Below, in pieces: positions 1-8,460 of a stretch of DNA of 64,000 nt (positions are counted from its first letter, which is position 1; the number at the start of each line of letters is the position of its first letter). The stretch spans positions 97,310 to 161,309 of the forward strand of contig NZ_JAIWJY010000009.1 in NCBI RefSeq assembly GCF_028829235.1. Reading direction: 5' to 3'. The DNA comes from Tenacibaculum larymnensis (GTDB lineage Bacteria; Bacteroidota; Bacteroidia; Flavobacteriales; Flavobacteriaceae). The notes beneath the pieces are model-generated. The model did not search any database and was not told the origin of the DNA. It saw only the letters and a list, made by a program, of their open reading frames with translations. The position numbers and the translations under genes were made by a program.

Positions 1-498
1 TCAGGCGGAAGAGAAGAAGAGTTTAAAGGTGAAAAACGTTTACTATGTCCGTCACCAAAAGTAGCTACTTATGATTTAAAACCTGAGATGAGTGCTTATG
101 AGATACGAGATGCTATTGTTCCTGAACTACAAAGCGGTGATGTTGATTTTGTGTGTTTAAACTTTGCAAATGGTGATATGGTAGGACATACTGGTGTATT
201 TGAAGCTGCTGTTAAAGCCTGTGAAGCGGTTGATGATTGTGTAAAAGATGTAATTACCACAGCACTAGATAACGACTACACTACTATTTTAATTGCAGAT
301 CACGGAAACTGTGAAACAATGATTAACCCAGACGGAACACCACATACAGCCCATACTACCAACCCAGTTCCTATGATTTTAATTGACAAGGAGTTAAAAT
401 CAATAAAAAGTGGTATTTTAGGCGATGTTGCTCCAACTATTTTAAAACTGATGGGCGTTGAGCAACCTGAAGAAATGACACAACATTCGCTTATTTAA
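1..498 (+). CDS. gpmI: 2,3-bisphosphoglycerate-independent phosphoglycerate mutase, C-terminal part
   Basis: The reading frame is already open at the first base, so this is the last 165 codons of a gene that begins outside the window. The enzyme interconverts 3- and 2-phosphoglycerate in cytosolic glycolysis and gluconeogenesis using two Mn ions and a phosphoserine intermediate. The fragment carries typical family blocks: PSPKVATYDL near residue 18, NFANGDMVGHTG at about 54-65, and the metal-binding ADHGNCE at about 99-105, with a further His in PHTAHT near 118. It ends normally at TAA. The family assignment is firm; only the 5' end is missing. A lipoprotein gene follows 11 bases later. Confidence 0.95.
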   Translation, partial: SGGREEEFKGEKRLLCPSPKVATYDLKPEMSAYEIRDAIVPELQSGDVDFVCLNFANGDMVGHTGVFEAAVKACEAVDDCVKDVITTALDNDYTTILIADHGNCETMINPDGTPHTAHTTNPVPMILIDKELKSIKSGILGDVAPTILKLMGVEQPEEMTQHSLI

Positions 499-509
499 AA
501 ATAAATTTT

Positions 510-1040
510 ATGAAAAAAATCGTATACTTTTTTGTAACCTTACTTATTGTTTCTTGTGCATCGACACCTAAGAACCTAGCAATCAAAAACGAAAACGGAA
601 ATTTAGTTGGTATCGCTACTAAAAAAGACTTTCAGCAAGAACCATATGGGAGTGATTGGTTCAACGATTTTTATTCTTATTACGAAACAGACAAGGGTAC
701 CGTAGAAAAACTAAAACCATACTTAAAAGACATAAAAATAAAAGGATTTATGGGAACTTGGTGTGGAGATAGTAAAAGAGAAATCCCTAACTTTTATAAA
801 ATATTAGACGAAGCCGAATTCGATTATAAAAACCTTGAATTAGTTACAGTAAACCGTCAGAAAAAAGCCAATGGTTTAGAAGAAGGTTTCAATATAATTC
901 GAGTTCCAACCTTCATTTTTTATAAAAACGGAAAAGAAGTTGGTCGTTTTGTTGAACACGCTATTGAAGATAGCTCTGTTGAAGAAGATTTCTTCAAAAT
1001 ACTATCTGGTCAAGAATACAAACATCCATATCAAAAATAA
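510..1040 (+). CDS. Thioredoxin-fold lipoprotein with a CxxS active site
   Basis: A 176-residue protein with a lipoprotein signal: a hydrophobic segment ends in LLIVSC, so lipidation at Cys16 is likely. The rest looks like a thioredoxin fold. FMGTWCGDSKREIPNF at about residues 80-95 sits at the usual active-site helix, and RVPTFIFYKNGKEVGR is the cis-proline strand. The active site is WCGDS, so only the first Cys (C85) is present and Ser replaces the second (S88). That argues for a monothiol, chaperone or isomerase-like role rather than a classical dithiol reductase. It is probably periplasmic and membrane anchored. The substrate is unknown. The gene lies between gpmI and map, and the map promoter starts just after its stop. 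Confidence 0.8.
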   Translation: MKKIVYFFVTLLIVSCASTPKNLAIKNENGNLVGIATKKDFQQEPYGSDWFNDFYSYYETDKGTVEKLKPYLKDIKIKGFMGTWCGDSKREIPNFYKILDEAEFDYKNLELVTVNRQKKANGLEEGFNIIRVPTFIFYKNGKEVGRFVEHAIEDSSVEEDFFKILSGQEYKHPYQK

Positions 1041-1043
1041 CTG

Positions 1044-1051
1044 TAAATTTG
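1044..1051 (+). promoter_or_regulatory. -7 promoter element of map (TAAATTTG)
   Basis: TAAATTTG matches the Bacteroidota housekeeping-sigma -7 consensus TAnnTTTG. It lies 18 bases before the ATG at 1070. No clear TTG -33 box is seen. The element overlaps an in-frame TTG at 1049, which argues against that codon being a start. Confidence 0.65.
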
Positions 1052-1069
1052 CGCCTCAATATTTTTACC

Positions 1070-1888
1070 ATGATTAAACCAAAAACTAGAGAAGAAATTG
1101 AATTAATGCGCGAAAGTGCTTTAGTAGTATCAAAAACTTTAGGTATGCTTGCCAAAGAAGTAAAACCCGGGGTTACTACATTGTATCTTGATAAACTTGC
1201 CGAAGACTTTATTCGTGAGCAAGGTGCCATTCCTGGTTTTTTAGGCTTGTATGATTTCCCTAACACTCTTTGCATGAGTCCAAACTCACAAGTAGTTCAC
1301 GGAATTCCAAATAACACACCTTTACAAGAAGGTGATATCATTTCTATTGATTGTGGTGCTATAAAAAATGATTTTTATGGAGATCATGCCTATACGTTTG
1401 CTGTAGGTGAAATTGCTCCTGAAACTCAAAAGCTACTTGACGTTACTAAAGAGAGTTTATATGTAGGTATTCGTGAATTTAAAGTAGGAAATCGTGTTGG
1501 AGATGTAGGATTTGCTATTCAAAACTTCACTGAAAAGCATGGCTATGGTATTGTTCGTGAATTAGTAGGTCACGGATTAGGACGTAAAATGCACGAAGAT
1601 CCTGAAATGCCTAACTATGGACGCAGAGGACGAGGTAAAAAATTTATTGAAGGTATGGTAGTTGCCATTGAGCCTATGACAAACTTAGGAACACAAAAAA
1701 TTCGCCAACACAGTGACGGATGGACCATCACTACTTTAGACAACAAACCTTCTGCCCACTTTGAGCACGATGTAGCTATTATTGATGGTAAACCTGAGTT
1801 ATTATCTACCTTTAAGTATATATACGATGCGTTAGGTATTGAAAGTAATGAGGAAGACGAATTCAGACAACAACCATTAGTCTTATAA
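1070..1888 (+). CDS. map: Type I methionine aminopeptidase
   Basis: A 272-residue enzyme that removes the initiator Met from nascent cytosolic proteins. The five metal ligands of the family are recognisable: Asp94 (SIDCGA), Asp105 (GDHAYTF), His168 (VGHGLG), Glu201 (AIEPM) and Glu232 (HFEHD). The substrate His of VVHGIP is at about 77. I chose the ATG at 1070, giving MIKPKTREEIELM, rather than a TTG seven codons earlier, because the TTG lies inside the promoter element and the product matches family length. The C-terminus is slightly extended and acidic. The gene is followed after 3 bases by a methyltransferase gene, probably in the same transcript. Confidence 0.95.
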   Translation: MIKPKTREEIELMRESALVVSKTLGMLAKEVKPGVTTLYLDKLAEDFIREQGAIPGFLGLYDFPNTLCMSPNSQVVHGIPNNTPLQEGDIISIDCGAIKNDFYGDHAYTFAVGEIAPETQKLLDVTKESLYVGIREFKVGNRVGDVGFAIQNFTEKHGYGIVRELVGHGLGRKMHEDPEMPNYGRRGRGKKFIEGMVVAIEPMTNLGTQKIRQHSDGWTITTLDNKPSAHFEHDVAIIDGKPELLSTFKYIYDALGIESNEEDEFRQQPLVL

Positions 1889-1891
1889 TTT

Positions 1892-2662
1892 GTGTCTTTA
1901 TTTAAAGTAATACTAAATACAATTCCAAGACCAATATTAATTAAAGCTAGCTATTGGGCTCGCCCAATTATAGCTTGGTGGTTAAAAGGAGATAATTTTA
2001 CGGACCCTATCGATGGAAAATCGTTTCGTAAACTTTTACCTTATGGATATGGAAAACAACGTCCGAACGCACTTTCCCCTTCTACATTGTCGCTTGAAAG
2101 ACATCGTTTAATGTGGTTGTTCTTGCAACAAGAAAGCAACTTTTTCTCTTCTGAGAAAAAACTAAAAGTATTACATATTGCTCCAGAGCAATGTTTTTTA
2201 GACCTTTTTAGAAAACAATCGAACCTAGAGTACACTACTTCTGACTTAGAATCACCTATTGCAGATGTAAAAGCAGATATTTGTGACCTTCCTTTTGAAA
2301 ACAATTCTTTTGATGTAGTATTTTGTAATCATGTATTAGAACATATTCCTGACGACACGAAAGCAATGCAAGAATTGTATCGTGTAATGAAAACTGGTGG
2401 GTTTGGTATTTTTCAAATTCCTCAAGATTTATCTAGAGAAGTTACTTTTGAAGACAATTCGATTACAGACCCCAAAGAGCGTGCAGAAATATTTGGCCAG
2501 TATGATCATGTTCGCGTATACGGTCGTGATTATTTTAACAAACTACGTTCTATAGGTTTTACAGTTGATGAAATAGACTATACAAAAAAAATCGCCCCAG
2601 AAAAACTAGAACGATTTGCTTTAATGAAAGGCGAAATTTTACCTGTATGTTATAAAAATTAA
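1892..2662 (+). CDS. Class I SAM-dependent methyltransferase
   Basis: A 256-residue protein with a methyltransferase type 11 domain at about residues 85-190. A SAM-binding motif I-like strand (KVLHIAPEQC) is followed by ADICDLPFENNSFDVVFCNH, in which the acidic residue and the FDVV strand are characteristic, and then LEHIPDD. The glycine-rich loop is degenerate (HIAPEQ), as in several Bacteroidota members of this family. The N-terminal 80 residues are outside the core domain. The start is GTG, the first start codon after the map stop 3 bases upstream. The substrate cannot be told from sequence; linkage to map may be mere co-transcription. The 3' end overlaps the convergent apbE-like gene by 4 bases. 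Confidence 0.85.
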   Translation: MSLFKVILNTIPRPILIKASYWARPIIAWWLKGDNFTDPIDGKSFRKLLPYGYGKQRPNALSPSTLSLERHRLMWLFLQQESNFFSSEKKLKVLHIAPEQCFLDLFRKQSNLEYTTSDLESPIADVKADICDLPFENNSFDVVFCNHVLEHIPDDTKAMQELYRVMKTGGFGIFQIPQDLSREVTFEDNSITDPKERAEIFGQYDHVRVYGRDYFNKLRSIGFTVDEIDYTKKIAPEKLERFALMKGEILPVCYKN

Positions 2663-3630
2663 TTAGCATACTCTGCTAACTCATTTGCTTCATTATGATA
2701 TAGTAACACCACCTTTAACTCTGGGTGTTCTTCTAAAAATACTTTTGTTTTCTCTAGACCCATTGCTAAAAAAGCAGTAGCATAAGCATCTACATCAGCG
2801 CAATCTCCTTTTAAACGAACTGATACGCTTAACAAGTTACTTTCCTCTGCCAATCCTGTCTTTGCATTTACGGTATGTACTATTTTTTTTCCTTCAGCAT
2901 TTACCTTGTATTTTCTATAATTTCCAGAAGTTGCCATTGACTCGTTATCCAATTCAATTACTTTTTGAATAGAGCGTGTTCCGTCAACATTTGGTTTCTC
3001 AATGGCTACTTTCCATAATTTTCCATCTTTTGTCCCTCTAGCTCTAATCTCACCTCCTATTTCTACTAAATAATCATGAATATTTTTCGATTCTAAAAAT
3101 CTACCTACTACATCCACTCCATAACCTTTAGCAAAAGCGTTTACATTAAACTCTATATCTGAGCTTTCTCTATGAACTTTTCTATCCTTTAAAGAAACTT
3201 TATCAAACCCCACATGTTCCATTAAGGCTGAAATTTCCTCGGTAGTTAGATTCTTTTTTTCCTTACCTGACCCAAATCCATATGCATCAATCAATCTTCC
3301 TATAGTTGGATCAAAATACCCATCAGTTTCATTATAAATTCTTTTAGCTTTTTCAAACACTTCAACAAACATATCATCAACAACTATTGTAGTATCTCCT
3401 TGATTAATTTTTGATATATCAGAAGTGGGCATATACGTTGACAATGATTTGTTTACCAAAACAAACAGACTATCAATAGGTTTTTGATAGTCTTCACTAC
3501 TCACATAAGTAATATGGTAAGTCGTTCCAAAAACAGTTCCTTGAAGCTTCGTTATATTTTGTTTTTTTTCTTCTTTACAAGCTATTACTAACAATAATAA
3601 AACCAATAAAAGCGTTATCCTTTTAATCAT
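2659..3630 (-). CDS. apbE: ApbE-family FAD:protein FMN transferase lipoprotein
   Basis: A 323-residue protein related to ApbE, which transfers FMN from FAD to Thr or Ser of target flavoproteins such as Na+-NQR and RNF subunits on the periplasmic side. A lipobox (LLVIAC, Cys18) follows a strongly hydrophobic N-terminus. Family motifs are present: GTTYHITY near the start of the mature part, STYMPTSDIS, FNVNAFAKGYGVDVV, EIGGEIRARG, MATSGNYRKY, and the C-terminal CADVDAYATAFLAMG with its metal-binding acidic residues. I chose the ATG at 3630, since starting there puts the signal peptide directly at the N-terminus; an upstream ATG at 3672 would add 14 residues. It is transcribed alone, divergent from the OmpA-like gene. 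Confidence 0.92.
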   Translation of the reverse strand: MIKRITLLLVLLLLVIACKEEKKQNITKLQGTVFGTTYHITYVSSEDYQKPIDSLFVLVNKSLSTYMPTSDISKINQGDTTIVVDDMFVEVFEKAKRIYNETDGYFDPTIGRLIDAYGFGSGKEKKNLTTEEISALMEHVGFDKVSLKDRKVHRESSDIEFNVNAFAKGYGVDVVGRFLESKNIHDYLVEIGGEIRARGTKDGKLWKVAIEKPNVDGTRSIQKVIELDNESMATSGNYRKYKVNAEGKKIVHTVNAKTGLAEESNLLSVSVRLKGDCADVDAYATAFLAMGLEKTKVFLEEHPELKVVLLYHNEANELAEYAN

Positions 3631-3711
3631 CTTTAAAAATTTAGTCACAAAAATAATGCTTTCACACTTCATAAAAGATTGTTAATTCTCTTTTTTGTGT
3701 CTTCATTTTTA

Positions 3712-3719
3712 TAAATTTG
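3712..3719 (+). promoter_or_regulatory. -7 promoter element (TAAATTTG) of the OmpA-like gene
   Basis: TAAATTTG fits TAnnTTTG and lies 41 bases before the ATG at 3761. A TTTG at 3694-3697 is a possible -33 box, but the 14-base spacing is shorter than usual. Confidence 0.6.
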
Positions 3720-3760
3720 CTTAACTATTAATAAATACATCTAAAAAAAATCAGAATAAA

Positions 3761-4609
3761 ATGAGAAAAATATTTTTATTCCTTACTGCTTCAATTTTAC
3801 TAGCATCATGTGCTTCAACGAAAGAGTTAGAAGCTATTAAAGCTAAACATGAACAAACGAAAGAAGAGTTATTAGCTGTAAAAGCTAACTTAACAAAATG
3901 TTTAGTTGAAAAAGAAAATTGTGAAGACAAAGCATTTTCTTTAGAGTCTAGAGTAACAGAATTAAAGAAAGATAAAGAAAATACTTTACAACAAGTTGAG
4001 AATTTAACTGTATTAACTCAAGGTGCTAATGACAACATTAAAGAAACACTAGCTCAATTAAGTAAAAAAGATAAATACATCAACAAAATTAGAGAAGCTG
4101 CTTCTAAGAAAGATTCTTTAAACTTAGTAGTTGCATTCCACTTAAAAAGAGAATTACAAGACGGTATTGATGATGAAGACATCGAAGTTAACGTTGAAAA
4201 AACAGTAGTATTTATTTCAATCTCTGACAAGTTATTATTTAAAAGCGGAAGTTACACTATTAACGACAAAGCTTCTAAGGTATTAGAAAAAGTTGCAACT
4301 GTAGTTAACGGACAACCTCAAATGGATGTAATGGTTGAAGGACATACAGACAACACTCCTGTTTCAGCTGGATCAGCATTGAAGGATAACTGGGGCTTAA
4401 GTGTTTTACGTTCTACCGCTATTGTTCGTGAGTTACAAGGAAAATATAATGTAGCTCCTGAAAGGTTAATCGCAGCTGGTAGAAGTAGCTATGTTCCTTT
4501 AGTAGAAAACAACAGTCCTGCTAACAAAGCTAAAAACAGACGTACAAAAATCATTATTTTACCAAGACTAAATCAATTCTTTGATTTATTAGATCAAAAA
4601 GTAGAATAG
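3761..4609 (+). CDS. OmpA-family peptidoglycan-binding lipoprotein
   Basis: A 282-residue lipoprotein: the N-terminus ends in ILLASC, giving lipid anchoring at Cys17. Residues from about 22 to 125 are rich in E, K and L with heptad spacing and are predicted to form a coiled coil (SRVTELKKDKENTLQQVENL region). Residues about 150-280 form an OmpA-like peptidoglycan-binding domain: KLLFKSGSYTIND, VEGHTDNTPV, LSVLRSTAIVREL, ERLIAAGRSSYVP and NRRTKIIILP. It therefore probably tethers the outer membrane to the cell wall. It has its own promoter and a strong terminator downstream, so it looks monocistronic. Confidence 0.9.
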   Translation: MRKIFLFLTASILLASCASTKELEAIKAKHEQTKEELLAVKANLTKCLVEKENCEDKAFSLESRVTELKKDKENTLQQVENLTVLTQGANDNIKETLAQLSKKDKYINKIREAASKKDSLNLVVAFHLKRELQDGIDDEDIEVNVEKTVVFISISDKLLFKSGSYTINDKASKVLEKVATVVNGQPQMDVMVEGHTDNTPVSAGSALKDNWGLSVLRSTAIVRELQGKYNVAPERLIAAGRSSYVPLVENNSPANKAKNRRTKIIILPRLNQFFDLLDQKVE

Positions 4610-4627
4610 TTTTTAAACATATAGATT

Positions 4628-4656
4628 AAAAAGCGTGCCATGTGCACGCTTTTTTT
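4628..4656 (+). terminator. Rho-independent terminator after the OmpA-like gene
   Basis: The perfect stem AAGCGTGC/GCACGCTT (4631-4638 with 4644-4651) closes a 5-base loop and runs into T7, with an A run on the 5' side. Confidence 0.9.
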
Positions 4657-4708
4657 ATACGTCTTGCTTAGCTAAAATAAATAGTAAAAAAATTAAACTA
4701 ACACGCTA

Positions 4709-4739
4709 TTTGTCAATCAAATAATTAATCGTACATTTG
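4709..4739 (+). promoter_or_regulatory. Promoter of the rplM-rpsI transcript
   Basis: TTTG at 4709-4712 and TACATTTG at 4732-4739 are separated by 19 bases, a near-ideal Bacteroidota -33/-7 pair. The ATG of rplM is 58 bases downstream, leaving an untranslated leader of about 50 bases. Confidence 0.8.
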
Positions 4740-4797
4740 CAGACCTTTTTAAAGGATAAAATTAAATTATTAATAAACAAAAACTAATCGTGTAATT

Positions 4798-5253
4798 ATG
4801 AACACATTAAGTTACAAAACAGTATCAGCTAATAAAGCTACCGTAAACAAAGAGTGGGTTTTAGTTGATGCGGACGGGCAAACATTGGGTCGTCTAGCTT
4901 CTAAAGTTGCAAAACTTATTAGAGGTAAGTACAAGCCAAATTATACTCCTCACGTAGATTGTGGAGACAACGTTGTTATTATCAACGCTGAAAAAATCAA
5001 CCTAACTGGTAAAAAGTGGACAGATAAGTCTTACATCCGTCACACAGGTTACCCAGGAGGACAAAGATCATTAACTGCTACAGAAATGTTCGAAAAAGAT
5101 CCTACAAGATTAATCGAAAAGGCAGTAAAAGGTATGTTACCTAAAAACCGTTTAGGTAGCGCGTTATTCAAAAATTTATATGTTTACGCAGGTACAGAGC
5201 ATGGTCAAGAAGCTCAAAAACCTAAAACTATTAACCTTAACGATCTTAAATAA
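4798..5253 (+). CDS. rplM: 50S ribosomal protein L13 (uL13)
   Basis: A 151-residue ribosomal protein of normal family length. Characteristic segments are WVLVDADGQTLGRLAS, YTPHVDCGDNVVIINAEKI, the RHTGYPGG loop, and AVKGMLPKNRLG followed by LYVYAGTEHGQEAQKP at the C-terminus. It binds 23S rRNA early in 50S assembly. The ATG at 4798 follows a clear promoter, and rpsI begins 2 bases after the stop, the usual rplM-rpsI pair. Confidence 0.98.
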   Translation: MNTLSYKTVSANKATVNKEWVLVDADGQTLGRLASKVAKLIRGKYKPNYTPHVDCGDNVVIINAEKINLTGKKWTDKSYIRHTGYPGGQRSLTATEMFEKDPTRLIEKAVKGMLPKNRLGSALFKNLYVYAGTEHGQEAQKPKTINLNDLK

Positions 5254-5255
5254 TT

Positions 5256-5642
5256 ATGGAAACTGTACACAAAATAGGTAGAAGAAAAACAGCTGTTGCT
5301 CGTGTTTATGTTTCTCAAGGAAGTGGAAACATCACTATCAACAAAAGAGAGTTTAAAAACTATTTCACTACTCCAACTTTACAATACAAAGTTCAACAAC
5401 CTTTAATGTTAACTGAAAACTTAGAGGCTTACGACATTAAAGTAAACGTATATGGTGGTGGTGTTACTGGTCAAGCTGAAGCTATTCGTTTAGCAATTAC
5501 TAGAGCATTAGTATCAATTAACGAAGAAAACAAAGCTGTATTAAAACCAGAAGGATTATTAACTCGTGATCCAAGAATGGTTGAACGTAAGAAATTCGGT
5601 CAGAAAAAAGCACGTAAGAAATTCCAGTTCTCTAAACGTTAA
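5256..5642 (+). CDS. rpsI: 30S ribosomal protein S9 (uS9)
   Basis: A 128-residue protein with the S9 hallmarks: GRRKTAVARVYV near the N-terminus, YGGGVTGQAEAIRLAI in the middle, the LTRDPRMVERKKFGQKKAR block, and the basic C-terminal tail FSKR that reaches the ribosomal P site. It lies 2 bases after rplM and is co-transcribed with it. The 142 bases that follow, up to rpsB, contain a set of hairpins annotated separately. Confidence 0.98.
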   Translation: METVHKIGRRKTAVARVYVSQGSGNITINKREFKNYFTTPTLQYKVQQPLMLTENLEAYDIKVNVYGGGVTGQAEAIRLAITRALVSINEENKAVLKPEGLLTRDPRMVERKKFGQKKARKKFQFSKR

Positions 5643-5647
5643 TATTT

Positions 5648-5753
5648 TACTGAACTTGTTTCAGTATTTAAATGTTTCGAGACTGTTATTTATAAATCAA
5701 TTTTTAACAGTTTAGTATCTAAATATTTCAGACTTAATAACTACTGAAATATT
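5648..5753 (+). promoter_or_regulatory. Structured leader before rpsB with three consecutive hairpins
   Basis: Three stem-loops are visible in the rpsI-rpsB gap. They are TACTGAA/TTCAGTA (5648-5666), ACTGTTA/TAACAGT (5682-5711), and a perfect 10-bp stem AATATTTCAG/CTGAAATATT (5722-5731 with 5744-5753). The first and third share TTCAG/CTGAA sequences, so mutually exclusive pairing is possible. None has a long T tract. This could be an autoregulatory leader for S2 like those of other ribosomal operons, but the function is an inference. Confidence 0.5.
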
Positions 5754-5784
5754 GCGAAAACAGAACGTAAACACATTTATTAAA

Positions 5785-6531
5785 ATGGCAAACATTCAAG
5801 AATTATTAGAAAGTGGTGTTCACTTTGGACACTTAACTAGAAAGTGGAACCCTAACATGGCTCCATACATTTATACAGAGCGTAATGGTGTTCACATCAT
5901 CGATTTGTACAAAACTTCAGCTAAAATTGACGAAGCTTCTGCTGCGTTACAAAAAATAGCTAACTCAGGACGTAAAATCTTATTCGTTGCTACTAAAAAG
6001 CAAGCTAAAGATATCGTTGCTGAAAAAGCTAAAGCTGTAAACATGCCTTACATTACTGAGCGTTGGCCAGGTGGTATGTTAACAAACTTCGTTACTATTC
6101 GTAAAGCCGTTAAGAAAATGACTGCTATTGATAGAATGAAGACTGATGGTTCTTTTGATGCATTATCTAAAAGAGAAAAATTACAAATTACTCGTCAACG
6201 TGAAAAATTAGAAAAGAACTTAGGTTCAATTTCTGATATGACTCGTTTACCAGGAGCTTTATTTGTAATTGATGTAAAGAAAGAACACATTGCTGTTGCT
6301 GAAGCACAAAAATTAAACATTCCAATCTTTGCAATGGTTGATACAAACTCTGATCCAAGACCAATCGATTTTGTAATTCCTGCAAATGATGATGCTTCTA
6401 AATCTATCGATAAAGTATTATCGTATGTAACTGATGCAATTGCTGAAGGCTTAACTGAAAGAAAAGCTGACAAAGAAAAAGCTAAAGCTGAAAAAGCAGC
6501 TGACGCTCCAGCAAAAGAAGAAGCAAAATAA
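5785..6531 (+). CDS. rpsB: 30S ribosomal protein S2 (uS2)
   Basis: A 248-residue protein beginning MANIQELLESGVHFGHLTRKWNP, the universally conserved S2 N-terminus; the ATG at 5785 is therefore preferred to a TTG at 5752 that lies inside a leader hairpin. Other blocks are YIYTERNGVHIIDL, FVATKKQAKDIV, ERWPGGMLTNF, and PIFAMVDTNSDP near the C-terminus. The last 25 residues form an A/K/E-rich tail. S2 is one of the last proteins to join the 30S subunit. Its gene is followed by a strong terminator before tsf. Confidence 0.97.
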   Translation: MANIQELLESGVHFGHLTRKWNPNMAPYIYTERNGVHIIDLYKTSAKIDEASAALQKIANSGRKILFVATKKQAKDIVAEKAKAVNMPYITERWPGGMLTNFVTIRKAVKKMTAIDRMKTDGSFDALSKREKLQITRQREKLEKNLGSISDMTRLPGALFVIDVKKEHIAVAEAQKLNIPIFAMVDTNSDPRPIDFVIPANDDASKSIDKVLSYVTDAIAEGLTERKADKEKAKAEKAADAPAKEEAK

Positions 6532-6537
6532 TTTTTA

Positions 6538-6576
6538 ATTTAAAGGTTTCATTACATTGAAACCTTTAAATTTTTA
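6538..6576 (+). terminator. Terminator between rpsB and tsf
   Basis: A perfect 14-bp stem ATTTAAAGGTTTCA/TGAAACCTTTAAAT (6538-6551 with 6558-6571) with a 6-base loop and a short T run. Its position means tsf may be partly or wholly transcribed from its own promoter. Confidence 0.85.
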
Positions 6577-6622
6577 CAACTTTGTACAACAATATATTTA
6601 CAACTAAAAAATAACGATAGAA

Positions 6623-7591
6623 ATGTCAGTAAAAATTAGCGCTGCAGACGTAAAGAAATTAAGAGAAACTACCGGAGCTGGTATGATGGATTGTAAAAAA
6701 GCATTAGTAGAAGCTGAAGGTGATTTTGATAAAGCTATTGAAATTTTACGTAAAAAAGGACAAAAGATTGCTGCTAAAAGAGCGGATCGTGAGTCTACTG
6801 AAGGTGTAGCAATCACTAAAATTAGCGATGACAACACATATGGTGTTGCTATCGTATTAGCATGTGAAACAGATTTCGTAGCTAAAAACGATTCATTCAA
6901 AGCTTTAGCGCAAGAATTTGTTGACATCGCTTTTAACCACAAAACAAAAGAGGAGTTTTTAGCTGCTGATTTTGGTGGTGTAACTGTTGCTGAAAAATTA
7001 ATCGAGCAAACAGGAGTTATCGGTGAAAAAATCGATATCACTGCTTTCGAAAGAATTGAAGCACCATACGTAGGAGCTTACACTCACGTTGGAAAAATTG
7101 CTGCAATGGTAGGTTTAACTGCTGTTGTAGATAACGCTGCTGAGTTAACTAAAGACTTAGCTATGCAAGCTGCTTCAATGGGAGCAACTTCTTTATCTTA
7201 CAAAGATTTTGATCCTGCTTATGTAGCTTCTGAAACTGAAGCTAGAATTGCTGCGATTAAAAAGGACAACGAAGAATTAGTACGTTTAGGTAAAACTTTA
7301 AAGAACGTTCCTCAATTTGTTTCTCGTTTACAATTAACTGATGAAGCTTTAGCGAAAGCTGAAGAAGAAGCTAAAGAGCAATTAAAAGCTGAAGGTAAAC
7401 CAGAACAAATCTGGGACAAAATCTTACCAGGTAAAATGGAAAGATTTATCTCTGACAATACAACTTTAGATCAAGAACAATGTTTATTAGATCAAAAGTT
7501 TATTAAAGACGAAAAGAAAACTGTTGCAGAATATGTTTCTACTTACGGTGACGTTGAAGTTAAAAACTTCGTAAGAGTTACTTTAGGATAA
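6623..7591 (+). CDS. tsf: Translation elongation factor Ts
   Basis: A 322-residue EF-Ts, the nucleotide exchange factor for EF-Tu. The N-terminal UBA-like domain has the signature [19 protein letters not shown] followed by [11 protein letters not shown]; the core has [12 protein letters not shown], and [11 protein letters not shown] lies in the dimerisation region. The protein is somewhat longer than E. coli EF-Ts (283 residues), as is usual in Bacteroidota. The ATG at 6623 gives the standard start [15 protein letters not shown]. It is preceded by the rpsB terminator and followed by another terminator, so the gene is effectively its own unit. No perfect -7 element is seen; TTTG at 6581-6584 has TA four rather than two bases upstream. 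Confidence 0.97.
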   Translation: MSVKISAADVKKLRETTGAGMMDCKKALVEAEGDFDKAIEILRKKGQKIAAKRADRESTEGVAITKISDDNTYGVAIVLACETDFVAKNDSFKALAQEFVDIAFNHKTKEEFLAADFGGVTVAEKLIEQTGVIGEKIDITAFERIEAPYVGAYTHVGKIAAMVGLTAVVDNAAELTKDLAMQAASMGATSLSYKDFDPAYVASETEARIAAIKKDNEELVRLGKTLKNVPQFVSRLQLTDEALAKAEEEAKEQLKAEGKPEQIWDKILPGKMERFISDNTTLDQEQCLLDQKFIKDEKKTVAEYVSTYGDVEVKNFVRVTLG

Positions 7592-7613
7592 TTCTCAACA
7601 ACAATTTTATATT

Positions 7614-7643
7614 AAACCATCCAATTTTGGATGGTTTTTTTTT
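7614..7643 (+). terminator. Terminator after tsf
   Basis: The perfect stem AAACCATCCAA/TTGGATGGTTT (7614-7624 with 7627-7637) has a 2-base loop and runs into a T9 tract. Confidence 0.92.
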
Positions 7644-7673
7644 ATGTCTTAAAATTAGAATAAAAAAAATATG

Positions 7674-7681
7674 TAGCTTTG
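7674..7681 (+). promoter_or_regulatory. -7 promoter element of pyrH (TAGCTTTG)
   Basis: TAGCTTTG fits TAnnTTTG, 20 bases before the ATG at 7702 and just after the tsf terminator. No clear -33 box is seen. Confidence 0.65.
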
Positions 7682-7701
7682 CACAACTTTCAACAAAACA
7701 A

Positions 7702-8412
7702 ATGCAATACAAAAGAATTCTTTTAAAATTAAGTGGTGAGGCACTGATGGGTGAACGTCAATATGGTATTGACCCAAACAGACTTAAAGAGTATGCCCAA
7801 GAGATAAAACAAGTTATAGATAAAGGAGTAGAAGTAGCCATTGTTATTGGTGGTGGAAATATTTTTAGAGGAGTTGCTGGTGCTAGTCAAGGTATGGACC
7901 GTGTACAGGGTGACCATATGGGAATGTTAGCTACTTGTATTAATGGATTAGCCTTACAAAGTGCCTTAGAAGATCAAGGAATTCACACACGGTTACAAAC
8001 TGCTATTGAAATTAAAGAAATTGCAGAACCTTATATAAAACGTCGAGCTAATCGTCACTTAGAAAAAGGACGTGTAGTAATTTTTGGTGGAGGAACAGGA
8101 AATCCGTATTTTACAACCGATACAGCAGCTGTTTTAAGAGCTATTGAAATTAACGCTGATGCTATTTTAAAAGGTACACGTGTTGATGGTATTTATACGG
8201 CAGACCCAGAAAAAGATAAAGATGCTGTTAAGTACGAAAACATTACCTTTAAAGACGTTATTGAAAAAGGTCTGAAAGTAATGGACATGACAGCTTTTAC
8301 ATTAAGTGAAGAAAACAAATTACCAATTATTGTTTTTGATATGAACAAGCAAGGAAATCTTTTAAAGCTTGTTTCTGGAGAAAACATTGGAACAATAGTT
8401 GATAACGAATAA
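7702..8412 (+). CDS. pyrH: UMP kinase
   Basis: A 236-residue amino-acid-kinase-fold enzyme that phosphorylates UMP to UDP in pyrimidine nucleotide synthesis. Motifs are [14 protein letters not shown] (phosphate loop, residues 4-17), IGGGNIFRG (nucleotide binding), [24 protein letters not shown] and [15 protein letters not shown] chose the ATG at 7702 because the product then starts [15 protein letters not shown] like other family members and because it follows the promoter; an upstream ATG at 7627 would place the N-terminus inside the tsf terminator. frr follows 48 bases downstream, a common pairing. Confidence 0.97.
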   Translation: MQYKRILLKLSGEALMGERQYGIDPNRLKEYAQEIKQVIDKGVEVAIVIGGGNIFRGVAGASQGMDRVQGDHMGMLATCINGLALQSALEDQGIHTRLQTAIEIKEIAEPYIKRRANRHLEKGRVVIFGGGTGNPYFTTDTAAVLRAIEINADAILKGTRVDGIYTADPEKDKDAVKYENITFKDVIEKGLKVMDMTAFTLSEENKLPIIVFDMNKQGNLLKLVSGENIGTIVDNE

Positions 8413-8460
8413 ACCGAAAAGTTACCCTCAACCTATTTGAGGTTTTTAAATACGAACAAA

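Noticed and set aside
6571..6584. Possible -7 box before tsf (TACAACTTTG)
   Set aside because: TA and TTTG are separated by four bases instead of two, so the match to TAnnTTTG is imperfect.
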